Positions 55,267-64,000 of a DNA stretch of 64,000 bases are shown here, one piece after another (the first letter of the stretch is position 1; the number at the start of each line of letters is the position of its first letter). Below the pieces are notes generated by a model. The model was given only the letters and a program-made list of their open reading frames with translations, made no database searches and was not told the DNA's origin. The DNA is from Pseudomonas mangiferae (lineage in GTDB: Bacteria; Pseudomonadota; Gammaproteobacteria; Pseudomonadales; Pseudomonadaceae): assembly GCF_007109405.1 (NCBI RefSeq), contig NZ_VJOY01000002.1:1-64000 (forward strand), written 5' to 3'. A program made the translations under genes and the position numbers.

Positions 55267-56052
55267 TCAGAAATGCACTTTCAGCAGCAGGCTCGCGGTG
55301 TTCTGGTCGGTGCCGCCCAGCAGGTCGTGGCCGACGTAGCCCTTGTCGTCGATGCCGTACTTGTTCTTCCAGTAGTCGTATTCCAGCCCCACGTAGACGT
55401 GCTTGACCCCCCAGCCCATGGCCTTGCCCAGGTCGTACTTGATCTGCGGGTTGATGTGCAGGTTGGCGTGGTAGCTGTCGTCGTTGTCCACCACCCAGTC
55501 GATGTAGCCGTCGATCAGCAGGTTGGAGTTGCCCACCGGAATGGTGTAGCCCCAGGCCGGGGTGATCTGCCAGACGCCCCGGCCGTCGCGGTCGCCGTCG
55601 GGGCGACGGTAGTAGGTGTTGAGCTGGAAATAGTCGAAGCCGGGCAGGTCCAGGTCCACCGCCGGCCCCAGCAGGTAGGCATCCACGTCGTCCTCGCCGA
55701 ACTCGTAGGTGGCGGCCAGCAGCACGTCCTTCACCGGGCCGATGCTCAACGGCCGATCCAGCAGCTTGCCGAAGGACAGGCGCGGGCTGATTTCGCCATA
55801 GAAGGTGCGGCTGTCGCCGGCACCGTTGCGCCCGCCGTTGTAGTGGATCGAATCGACGAACAGGAACAGGTCGCCGACGCTCCAGCCGCTGGCGTGTTCG
55901 AAGGTAACGGTCTGCTGGATCGCCGGATCGATCTTGAAGTCCTTGCCGTACAGGTAGGTCAGGCTGTTGTCCTGCCATTGCACGAGGTCGGCGGCACCCG
56001 CCTGACCGCACAGCAGCGCGCCGAGGCCAAGCAGGGGAAGGGTACGGGTCAT
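55267..56052 (-). CDS. Tsx-like nucleoside-specific channel (OmpK family)
   Basis: A 261-residue outer-membrane protein with a signal peptide (1-20, ending GQAGAAD) and a beta-barrel of the Tsx/OmpK family: DNSLTYLYGKDFKIDPAIQQ near the start, HVYVGLEYDYWKNKYGID and the aromatic C-terminus SLLLKVHF. Tsx proteins pass nucleosides across the outer membrane. The ATG at 56052 has AGGAG upstream; a longer frame adds unrelated sequence. An inverted repeat at 56075-56092 lies right upstream. It fits with the nucleobase genes at 30-37 kb, though it is not linked to them. Confidence 0.88.
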   Translation of the reverse strand: MTRTLPLLGLGALLCGQAGAADLVQWQDNSLTYLYGKDFKIDPAIQQTVTFEHASGWSVGDLFLFVDSIHYNGGRNGAGDSRTFYGEISPRLSFGKLLDRPLSIGPVKDVLLAATYEFGEDDVDAYLLGPAVDLDLPGFDYFQLNTYYRRPDGDRDGRGVWQITPAWGYTIPVGNSNLLIDGYIDWVVDNDDSYHANLHINPQIKYDLGKAMGWGVKHVYVGLEYDYWKNKYGIDDKGYVGHDLLGGTDQNTASLLLKVHF

Positions 56053-56443
56053 CGGAGACTCCTGGTCGGTTAAACCTGTCCGATCGGTCAGGCTCGCCAG
56101 CGAAAGCAAGAACGGCGCCAGGCCGGGCCTGGGCCGGAAGAGGCGACCGCGCAGGTGCGGCGGGGCGCGCATTCTAGTCGCCGACGCGGTCCGCGTGGTG
56201 GCTATCTGACAGCAGGTTTCGTTCGATTCGGGGGCGTTTCCCGCCGGTGGCGCGCCGTTGCGGGGCACCTCCGGGCGATGTCGTTGTTCGACGAATGCGC
56301 GAGCGCTCTGGCCCGGGCCAGGCGCGAGGATGACCACCGGCGAAACCGGCGGAACGAGGGCGAGCGGCGGCGCGTCTACCCCCGGCAGGCCGGACCGGGC
56401 CCGATGCCCGGCCGTTCCATCCACCGTTCCACAAGGAGCCGTC
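56053..56443. other. 391-bp divergent intergenic region
   Basis: It contains the promoters of the Tsx-like gene (minus) and the Tat-type SDR (plus) and the dyad at 56075-56092. The rest is GC-rich with no recognisable gene. Confidence 0.45.
56075..56092. promoter_or_regulatory. imperfect dyad near tsx-like start
   Basis: CCTGTCCGATCGGTCAGG is an 18-bp inverted repeat broken at only one symmetric position pair, of the kind bound by TetR-family repressors. It lies 23-40 bp upstream of the channel start. Confidence 0.5.
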
Positions 56444-57454
56444 ATGAACCCGAACGAAATCTCCTCTTCTCGGCGCAGACTCATGCAAGGCGCGGCGGTC
56501 ACCCTGGCCGCCACCGTGGCCGCCCCGGCGTTCGCCCAGGGCAACCAGCCAGCAACCCTGGGCGCCGGCGCGCCACCCCTGGGCGACCCCCGGTCGAGTT
56601 ACCCCAAGCCCCCGTTCAAGGAACAGACGCAGCCCTGGCCAGGCCTGGCGGGCAAGATGGAGCCGCGCCCGGACCACGGCGAGACGAGCTACCGGGGCAG
56701 CAACCGCCTGGCGGGGCGCAAGGCCCTGATCACCGGGGGCGACTCGGGGATCGGCCGGGCTGCCGCCATCGCCTACGCCCGGGAGGGCGCGGACGTGGCC
56801 ATCAACTACCTGCCCGACGAAGAGGCCGATGCCCGGGAGGTGATCGACCTGATCCGCAAGGAGGGCCGCCAGGCGGTGGCGATCCCGGGCGATATCCGCG
56901 ACGAAGCGTTCTGCCGGGACCTGGTGGACAAGGCGGTGAAGGCACTGGGCGGGCTGGACATCCTGGTGAACAACGCCGGGCGCCAGCAGAGCCATGACTC
57001 GATCCTCGATATCACCACCGAGCAGTTCGACTGGACACTGAAGACCAACCTCTATGCGCTGTTCTGGATCACCAAGGCGGCGATTCCCCACCTGCCGGAA
57101 GGCGCCTCCATCATCAACACCGCCTCGGTGAACGCCTACGACCCCTCGGAGAACCTGGTGGACTACGCCTTGACCAAGGCGGCCATCGTCAACTTCAGCA
57201 AGGGCTTGGCCAAGCAGATGGGCAAGCGCGGTATCCGGGTCAACGCCGTGGCGCCGGGGCCGTTCTGGACCGCGCTGCAGGTGTCCGGTGGGCAGACCAT
57301 GGAAAAGCTCAAGCAGTTCGGCGCCGACACGCCCCTGGAACGCCCGGGCCAGCCGGCAGAGATCGCGCCGGTGTACGTGTTGCTGGCCTCCACCGAATCC
57401 AGTTACGTCACCGGCCAGGTGTATGGCGCATCCGGCGGCAAGGGGCAGCCCTGA
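56444..57454 (+). CDS. Tat-exported SDR family oxidoreductase (YghA-like)
   Basis: A 336-residue short-chain dehydrogenase. The first ~33 residues form a twin-arginine-type signal (SSRRRLMQG followed by a hydrophobic stretch ending AAPAFAQ). The mature domain carries [18 protein letters not shown], catalytic Ser in [10 protein letters not shown] and YxxxK in [10 protein letters not shown], and resembles E. coli YghA. Export of an NAD(P)-dependent enzyme is unusual because the cofactor is scarce outside the cytoplasm. The ATG at 56444 follows AAGGAG. Confidence 0.87.
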   Translation: MNPNEISSSRRRLMQGAAVTLAATVAAPAFAQGNQPATLGAGAPPLGDPRSSYPKPPFKEQTQPWPGLAGKMEPRPDHGETSYRGSNRLAGRKALITGGDSGIGRAAAIAYAREGADVAINYLPDEEADAREVIDLIRKEGRQAVAIPGDIRDEAFCRDLVDKAVKALGGLDILVNNAGRQQSHDSILDITTEQFDWTLKTNLYALFWITKAAIPHLPEGASIINTASVNAYDPSENLVDYALTKAAIVNFSKGLAKQMGKRGIRVNAVAPGPFWTALQVSGGQTMEKLKQFGADTPLERPGQPAEIAPVYVLLASTESSYVTGQVYGASGGKGQP

Positions 57455-57586
57455 GAAGGGGCGGTGGGTAAGCCTGGCCGAGCCAGGCCGCCTTCGCGCC
57501 ACGGTCAGATGCGCGCGCCGTGGCGACCTGGGCAGGGCGCTTCGGTATCAGCGATTCCCCGGTCTTGCCTGCACGGCGCTGCACCG

Positions 57587-58971
<1,385 letters not shown>

Positions 58972-59994
58972 ATGACCGAACACGCCCTGCTGCTGGCCAA
59001 CCTGGGCTCGCCGGCCTCCCCCGACGTGGCGGACGTGCGCCGCTACCTCGACGAATTCCTCATGGACCCCTGGGTGGTGGACCTGCCCTGGCCGCTGCGC
59101 CGGCTGCTGGTGTCGCTGATCCTCGTGCGCCGCCCGGCCCAGTCCGCCCATGCCTACGCGTCCATCTGGTGGCCCGAGGGGTCGCCGCTGATCGTGCTCA
59201 GCCGCCGGCTGCAGGCGGAAATGAAGACCCGCTGGACCCACGGCCCGGTGGAACTGGCCATGCGCTACGGCGAGCCGTCCTTCGAGCGGGTGCTGCTGGA
59301 CCTGGCCAGGCGCGGTGTGCGCGAAGTGACCCTGGCGCCTCTGTACCCGCAGTTCGCCGACAGCACCACCACCACCGCCATCGAGAAGGTCCGCCAAGTC
59401 ATCAGCGAGCATCGCCTGGACATGCGGTTCTCGGTGCTGGCGCCCTTCTATGACCAGCCCGAGTACCTGGATGCCCTGGTGGCCAGTGCCCGGCCTTACC
59501 TGGAGCAGGGCTTCGATCACCTCCTGCTGAGTTTCCACGGGTTGCCGGAGCGGCACATCCGCAAGCTGGTGCGCGACCCCGCCCACGACCTGCGCGCCCG
59601 GGACAGTCGCCAGGTGCGCGACGACGTGCTCGCCCTGTGCTACCGCAGCCAGTGCCTGCGGACCGCCGAGGCGTTCGCCGAGCGCGCCGGGCTGCGTCCG
59701 GAGCAATGGTCGGTTTCGTTCCAGTCGCGCCTGGGGCGGGATAAGTGGATCGAGCCTTATACCGAGACCCGCCTGGACGAGCTGGGCCGCCAGGGCGTCG
59801 GCAAGCTGCTGGTGATGTGCCCGGCGTTCGTCGCCGACTGCATCGAGACCCTGGAGGAGATCGGCCAGCGCGGCGAGGAGCAGTTCCGCGAGGCCGGTGG
59901 CGGCGAACTGATGCTGGTGCCCTGCCTGAACACCCACCCGGACTGGGTGGCGGCCCTGGACAGCCTCTGCCGGCGGGCACAGCCCCTGGTCTGA
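58972..59994 (+). CDS. hemH: ferrochelatase
   Basis: A 340-residue enzyme that inserts Fe(II) into protoporphyrin IX, the last step of haem synthesis. The active His189 lies in [12 protein letters not shown], the partner acidic residues in [16 protein letters not shown], and LPLYPQF-like [13 protein letters not shown] is present. The length is standard for gammaproteobacteria. The ATG at 58972 follows GAGG. It is divergent from renalase and preceded by the LitR-like site; light control is plausible since its substrate is a photosensitiser. Confidence 0.95.
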   Translation: MTEHALLLANLGSPASPDVADVRRYLDEFLMDPWVVDLPWPLRRLLVSLILVRRPAQSAHAYASIWWPEGSPLIVLSRRLQAEMKTRWTHGPVELAMRYGEPSFERVLLDLARRGVREVTLAPLYPQFADSTTTTAIEKVRQVISEHRLDMRFSVLAPFYDQPEYLDALVASARPYLEQGFDHLLLSFHGLPERHIRKLVRDPAHDLRARDSRQVRDDVLALCYRSQCLRTAEAFAERAGLRPEQWSVSFQSRLGRDKWIEPYTETRLDELGRQGVGKLLVMCPAFVADCIETLEEIGQRGEEQFREAGGGELMLVPCLNTHPDWVAALDSLCRRAQPLV

Positions 59995-60062
59995 GCCGAA
60001 CGCCCCGGCCAGGCTGGCGAATGGGGCATAATCGCCAGTCAACCCTTGGTCGCGGAGTTTCG

Positions 60063-60515
60063 ATGAAGATCGCCATCCTGTCCGGTTCGGTGTATGGCAC
60101 CGCCGAAGAAGTCGCCCGGCATGCTCGCGGCCTGCTGGAGGCCGCCGGCTTCGAGGCCCGCCACGACCCGCGCTTCACCCTCGAGACCCTGGAGGCGTTC
60201 GCCCCCGATGCCCTGCTGGCGGTGACCGCCACCACCGGCATGGGCGAGCTGCCGGACAACCTGCTGCCGCTGTACCACGCCTTGCGCGACCGGGTGCCCG
60301 ACTGGCGCGGCCGCCCCGGCGCGGTGATCGCCCTGGGGGACGCCAGCTACGGCGATACGTTCTGCGGGGGCGGCGAGCAGATGCGCGAGCTGTTCGGCGA
60401 GCTGGGCCTGCGCGAGGTGCTGCCGATGCTGCGCCTGGACGCCAGCGAGACCGTCACCCCGGAAGCCGACGCGGAGCCATGGCTGGCCGAACTGGCCGGC
60501 CTGTTGCGCGACTGA
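60063..60515 (+). CDS. mioC: MioC-type flavodoxin
   Basis: A 150-residue FMN-binding electron carrier. The FMN phosphate loop is seen as ILSGSVYGTAEEVA, then TATTGMGELPDNL and LGDASYGDTFCGGG, all flavodoxin landmarks. MioC in E. coli supports biotin synthase. The ATG at 60063 is preceded by GGAG. The stop overlaps the start of the cupin gene (TGATG), so the two are coupled. Confidence 0.88.
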   Translation: MKIAILSGSVYGTAEEVARHARGLLEAAGFEARHDPRFTLETLEAFAPDALLAVTATTGMGELPDNLLPLYHALRDRVPDWRGRPGAVIALGDASYGDTFCGGGEQMRELFGELGLREVLPMLRLDASETVTPEADAEPWLAELAGLLRD

Positions 60516-60982
60516 TGCACCCGCGCGCCGCGCAGCTGATCCGGCAGTTGCAGCTGACGCCCCATCCCGAGGGCGGCTTCTACCGCCGTGTCTTCGAGTC
60601 CGGCCAGCGCCTGCCGGGCGGCCGGCTGTATGCCTCGGCGATCTTCTTCCTGCTGCCGGCCGGCAAGGCCAGCCGCTGGCACCGCCTGGACGCAGACGAA
60701 CTCTGGTACTTCCACGAGGGCGACCCCCTGGAGCTGCTGGTGGCGGAGACGCCCGACCAGGTGCGCCGGGAATGCCTGGGCCCGGTGACCGAGCAGGGCC
60801 TGCCCCAGCAGGCAGTGCCGGCCTGCGCCTGGCAGGCGGCGCGGGCCCTGGGGGATTACGCGCTGGTCAGTTGCACAGTGACCCCGGCCTTCGAGTTCGC
60901 CGGCTTCCGCTTGCTGGCGGACGACCCGTCCGCCCAGGCGGCCTGGCCGCTGCTGGTGGAGCGCTTTCCGGACCTGCTCTGA
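60515..60982 (+). CDS. cupin_5 (DUF985) family protein
   Basis: A 155-residue cupin. Typical features are LTPHPEGGFYRRVFES at the start, FFLLPAGKASRWHRLDADELWYFHEGDPLEL in the centre (two family blocks with the His/Glu metal positions) and CTVTPAFEFAGF near the end. The biochemical role is unknown; relatives bind small ligands or metals. It is translationally coupled to mioC. Confidence 0.85.
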   Translation: MHPRAAQLIRQLQLTPHPEGGFYRRVFESGQRLPGGRLYASAIFFLLPAGKASRWHRLDADELWYFHEGDPLELLVAETPDQVRRECLGPVTEQGLPQQAVPACAWQAARALGDYALVSCTVTPAFEFAGFRLLADDPSAQAAWPLLVERFPDLL

Positions 60983-61023
60983 GGGCGTGCAGCGTTCCAT
61001 GCCTCCGGCCGCCGCACGCCGGC

Positions 61024-61917
61024 TCAGTCCGGGCTCACCGGGACCGGGCGCTCCCGCAGCAGCGCCAGCCAGGCGCGGGCCGCACGGGACAGGTAAGCGT
61101 CGCGGCGCCAGATGAAGGCGATGTCCCAGCGCAGGTCCGGCGCCTGCAGGGTCAGCCGCACCACCCCCGGCCGCTCCAGGGTGCGCGCCACCAGCCGCGG
61201 CAGCAGCACCACGCCCTGGCCGGCGGCCACCAGCGCCACGAGGAAGTCGGCCTGGCCGCTGCGGCCGCCCTCCAGCGGCGTGAAGCCGATCTCCTGGCAG
61301 GCCCGCAGCAGGCGATCGTTGAGGGTGAAACTCTGCTGGTAGAGCAGGAACGGCGTATCGGCCAGGCTCGCCAGGGGCAGGCTGCCGGCCCCGGCCAGGG
61401 GGTGCTCCGCCGGCAGCAGGATGTCCATGGGTTCGTTGCAGAACGGTTGCCAGTCGAACTGCGGGTCATCCGGAAGCAGGCCGGCGCCCAGTTCCACGTC
61501 GCCGCTGAGCACCCATTGCTCGATGTACTTGCTGCCGCCCTCGATCAATTGCACCGAGACATTGGGGTAGCGGCGCCGGTACTCGGCGAAGGGCGCGGCG
61601 AAGAGGGCGTCGCTGCCCAGCATCGGCAGGCCTAGGCGCAATTCGCCCCGGGCCAGGCCGCCCAGGTCGTCCAGTTCGGCATGCAGTTCCTGGCGCACCC
61701 GCAGCAGGGCCTCGGCGTGGCGCAGCACCACCTGGCCGGCGTCCGTCAGCCGCACCTGGGGGCCGAGCCGTTCCAGCACCGGCACGCCCAGGCTGCGCTC
61801 CAGTTGCGCCACCTGCTTGCTGATGGCCGACTGGCTGGCATGCAAGACCCGGGCGGCCTGGGTGAACCCACCCTGGCGGACCACTTCCACGAAACTGCGC
61901 AATTGCTTGAATTCCAC
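61024..61917 (-). CDS. LysR family regulator, probably of lrgAB/cidAB
   Basis: A 297-residue LysR regulator with HTH FTQAARVLHASQSAISKQVAQ (~19-38) and a CysB/CidR-like effector domain. It is divergent from the LrgA/LrgB pair with a 121-bp gap, the same context as CidR or AlsR-type regulators in other bacteria. It likely responds to a weak acid or overflow metabolite. Confidence 0.87.
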   Translation of the reverse strand: MEFKQLRSFVEVVRQGGFTQAARVLHASQSAISKQVAQLERSLGVPVLERLGPQVRLTDAGQVVLRHAEALLRVRQELHAELDDLGGLARGELRLGLPMLGSDALFAAPFAEYRRRYPNVSVQLIEGGSKYIEQWVLSGDVELGAGLLPDDPQFDWQPFCNEPMDILLPAEHPLAGAGSLPLASLADTPFLLYQQSFTLNDRLLRACQEIGFTPLEGGRSGQADFLVALVAAGQGVVLLPRLVARTLERPGVVRLTLQAPDLRWDIAFIWRRDAYLSRAARAWLALLRERPVPVSPD

Positions 61918-62038
61918 CCGACTCTACCTCCCGTATTCCGTTCTGGAATCCTGCCCAGTCCAACGATTCGCTTTTGGGATAGCAGCCTCGCCCGTAGACT
62001 GCAAGTCCCTGCCGCGGCATTCGCCGAGGGTGAGCGCC

Positions 62039-62425
62039 ATGAACCGAGCCCGCTTCCGTCATCTTTTCCGTCTTTGCCTCGAACTGATCGCCCTGCTGGG
62101 CCTGTACGCCATTGGCTGCCAGCTGGCGACCTGGCTGCACTGGCCGCTGCCGGGCGGCGTGGTGGGCTTGGGCTTGCTGCTGGTGGCGTTCGCCAGTGGC
62201 TGGCTGAAACCGGCGACCCTGCAACTGGGCGCGGGCCTGCTGATGGCGGAAATGCTGCTGTTCTTCATCCCTGCGCTGATGAGCCTGCTGGACTATGGCG
62301 CGCTGCTGCGCAGCGACGGCTGGCGCATCCTGCTGGTGATCGGCAGCTCCACCCTGCTGGTGATGCTGGCCACCGCCCTGACCGTGGAAGCGGTATGCCG
62401 CTGGAGGGCTCGCCATGAACCTTGA
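62039..62425 (+). CDS. LrgA/CidA family holin-like protein
   Basis: A 128-residue membrane protein with four helices. The LrgA/CidA marks are WPLPGGVVGLGLLLVAFASG and LLMAEMLLFFIPALMSLLDY. Such proteins are holin-like and have been linked to cell death, murein hydrolase control and pyruvate uptake. The ATG at 62039 follows GAGGGTGAG. It overlaps the LrgB gene by 11 bp. Confidence 0.9.
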   Translation: MNRARFRHLFRLCLELIALLGLYAIGCQLATWLHWPLPGGVVGLGLLLVAFASGWLKPATLQLGAGLLMAEMLLFFIPALMSLLDYGALLRSDGWRILLVIGSSTLLVMLATALTVEAVCRWRARHEP

Positions 62426-63101
62426 ACCGATGCCGCTTTTCTGGCTGGCGCTGACCTTGGGCGGCTACCTGCTGAGCCGCTGGCTGTACCGGCGCAGTGG
62501 CCGCTACCTGCTGTCGCCGCTGCTGCTGGTGCCGGCGCTGCTGCTGGCGGTGGCCGTGCCGCTGCACACCGGCTATGCGGAGTACGCCAGCAACACCCAC
62601 CTGCTGATGCTGCTGCTGGGGCCGGCGACCGTGGCCTTCGCCGTGCCCATCTGGCAGCAGCGGGGGTTGCTGGCCCGGCACTGGCCGGCGCTGCTGCTGG
62701 GCATGCTGGCCGGCAGCACGGTGGCCATCGGCAGCTCCTGGTGGCTGGCCAGCGCGCTGTCCCTGGACGGCACGGTCAGCCGCTCGCTGCTGCCGCGCTC
62801 CATCACCACTCCGTTCGCCATGCCGGTGGCACGCGACTTGGGCGGGGTGCCGGAACTCACCGCGGTGTTCGTGATGCTCACCGGCGTATTCGGCGCCCTG
62901 GTCGGCGGCCTGCTGCTGAAGTGGCTGCCGCTGCGCAGCAGCCTGGCCCGGGGCGCGCTGTTCGGCGTCGGTGCCCATGGCGCCGGGGTCGCCCGCGCCC
63001 AGGAAGTGGGGGGTGAGGAGGGCACCGTGGCCGGCCTGGTGATGGTGCTGATGGGCCTGCTCAACCTGTTCGCCGCGCCGCTGCTGGTGCGCGTGCTCTG
63101 A
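62415..63101 (+). CDS. LrgB/CidB family membrane protein
   Basis: A 228-residue inner-membrane protein with about seven helices. LrgB features are LLMLLLGPATVAFAVPIWQQ, SRSLLPRSITTPFAMPVAR and ARGALFGVGAHGAGVARAQEVG. It works with LrgA in an antiholin/holin-like or metabolite-transport unit. The ATG at 62415 lies inside the lrgA-like gene, so both are expressed together under the divergent LysR gene. Confidence 0.92.
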   Translation: MNLEPMPLFWLALTLGGYLLSRWLYRRSGRYLLSPLLLVPALLLAVAVPLHTGYAEYASNTHLLMLLLGPATVAFAVPIWQQRGLLARHWPALLLGMLAGSTVAIGSSWWLASALSLDGTVSRSLLPRSITTPFAMPVARDLGGVPELTAVFVMLTGVFGALVGGLLLKWLPLRSSLARGALFGVGAHGAGVARAQEVGGEEGTVAGLVMVLMGLLNLFAAPLLVRVL

Positions 63102-63205
63102 CGGCGTGACCCGCTGGGCCATGCGCCTGGCTGCCAGGGCGACTCCCGCCGCGGGAGCGCCCGGCTAGACTCCGGGGCACAACGACAACAGGCCCCGGAG
63201 GCCCC

Positions 63206-63970
63206 ATGACCGATCCGCTCGCCGTGAAACAGCAGGTGTCCGCCGAGGAGTGGCGCGCCCGCGTCGACCTCGCCGCCTGCTACCGCCTGATCGCCCTGTA
63301 CGGCTGGGACGACCTGATCTTCACCCACATCTCCGCCAAGGTGCCCGGCACCGAGGACTTTCTGATCAACCCCTACGGGCTGACCTTCGACGAGATCACC
63401 GCGTCCAGCCTGGTGAAGGTGGATTTGGAGGGGGTCAAGCGGATGGACAGCCCCTACGAGATCAACCCGGCCGGTTACACCATCCACAGCGCGGTGCACG
63501 AGGTGCGCGAGGACGTCGCCTGCGTGCTGCACATCCACACCCCTGAGGGCATCGCGGTGTCGGCCCAGAAGCAGGGCCTGCTGCCGCTGTCCCAGCAGTC
63601 GCTGTTCGTGCTCTCCAGCCTGGCCTACCACGGCTACGAGGGTGTGGCGCTGCATAGCGAGGAGAAGGCGCGCCTGCAGCGGGACCTGGGCGACCGGCAC
63701 TTCATGATCCTGCCCAACCACGGCCTGCTCACCGCCGCCGGCACCATCCCCGACGCCTTCCTGATGATGTTCACCCTGCAGCGCGCCTGCGAGATCCAGG
63801 TGATGGCCCAGGGCGGCGGCGAGCTGATCAGCATTCCCCAGGCGATTCTCGACGGCGCCCGGGCCATGGTGGCCGGGGTCATGAAGACGCCCCAGGGCAT
63901 GGGCGGCGCGCTGCCCTGGCCGGCCCTGCTGCGCAAGCTGGACCGGCAGAACCCCGGCTACGCGGACTGA
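63206..63970 (+). CDS. class II aldolase/adducin family protein
   Basis: A 254-residue protein of the FucA/AraD/adducin fold. The zinc ligands are seen in VLHIHTPEGIAVSA and the later His in LPNHGLLTAAG; the family opening YRLIALYGWDDLIFTHISAK is intact. Members include sugar aldolases, epimerases and non-catalytic adducin domains. The exact substrate is unknown. The ATG at 63206 follows GGAGG. The gene stands alone near the right edge of the window. Confidence 0.88.
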   Translation: MTDPLAVKQQVSAEEWRARVDLAACYRLIALYGWDDLIFTHISAKVPGTEDFLINPYGLTFDEITASSLVKVDLEGVKRMDSPYEINPAGYTIHSAVHEVREDVACVLHIHTPEGIAVSAQKQGLLPLSQQSLFVLSSLAYHGYEGVALHSEEKARLQRDLGDRHFMILPNHGLLTAAGTIPDAFLMMFTLQRACEIQVMAQGGGELISIPQAILDGARAMVAGVMKTPQGMGGALPWPALLRKLDRQNPGYAD

Positions 63971-64000
63971 GCCGCGGTCGGGCTGGCGTCGCGGGCTTCA

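Overview
This 64-kb, very GC-rich window reads as chromosomal DNA of a Pseudomonas sensu lato species (P. aeruginosa / P. resinovorans-like). The inference rests on family content and gene order: divergent bauR/bauA with an adjacent CoA-acylating semialdehyde dehydrogenase, an FtnA-type ferritin, a CueR-CopA-CopZ copper set with 19-bp-spacer promoters, renalase next to hemH, and adenine/adenosine deaminase near an NCS2 permease. I see no rRNA, tRNA, CRISPR array, IS element or prophage.

Left part (1-32 kb): a divergent fatty-acyl cluster (MaoC and long FabG versus thiolase, with an AraC regulator); a large hybrid sensor kinase followed by an HD-GYP response regulator; small oxidoreductase and regulator genes; an RIO kinase; FtnA; an EamA exporter; a TonB-dependent siderophore receptor with a Fur-box-like site; the copper module cueR-copA ... 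copZ; a TetR-controlled RND efflux pump without its own outer-membrane channel, followed by a Bcr/CflA exporter; and a LysR/quinone-oxidoreductase pair.

Middle (30-41.6 kb): nucleobase metabolism (deaminase, RutR-like TetR, NCS2 permease), a Ca2+/H+ antiporter family protein, a MerR-controlled membrane protein, a gene-free stretch with two perfect DnaA boxes, a small ribbon-helix-helix/membrane protein pair, then bauR-bauA-bauC for beta-alanine breakdown.

The most striking region is 41.5-43.7 kb, immediately 3' of bauC and clearly AT-richer than its surroundings. A Tlde1-family (DUF2778) L,D-transpeptidase-fold toxin overlaps a membrane protein that is probably its immunity protein. Two further paralogs of that membrane protein follow. 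Upstream of the second paralog lie about 18 codons of the 3' end of another toxin gene, with the same ATGA overlap, and the bauC-terminal/terminator sequence is repeated there. This looks like successive replacement of toxin-immunity modules at a fixed site, leaving orphan immunity genes.

Right part (44-64 kb): a catabolic cluster (AraC regulator fused to an NTF2-like domain, FAD amine oxidase, amino-acid ABC transporter, RidA, second MmsA). The second MmsA shares a 1.3-kb almost identical tract with bauC, consistent with gene conversion. It is followed by Nei, YjdM/PhnA, a second toxin-immunity-like pair (BPSL0067 family plus STY0301 family), a Tsx-like porin, a Tat-type SDR, renalase and hemH separated by a LitR-like light-response site, mioC, a cupin, a LysR-controlled lrgA/lrgB pair and a class II aldolase family protein.
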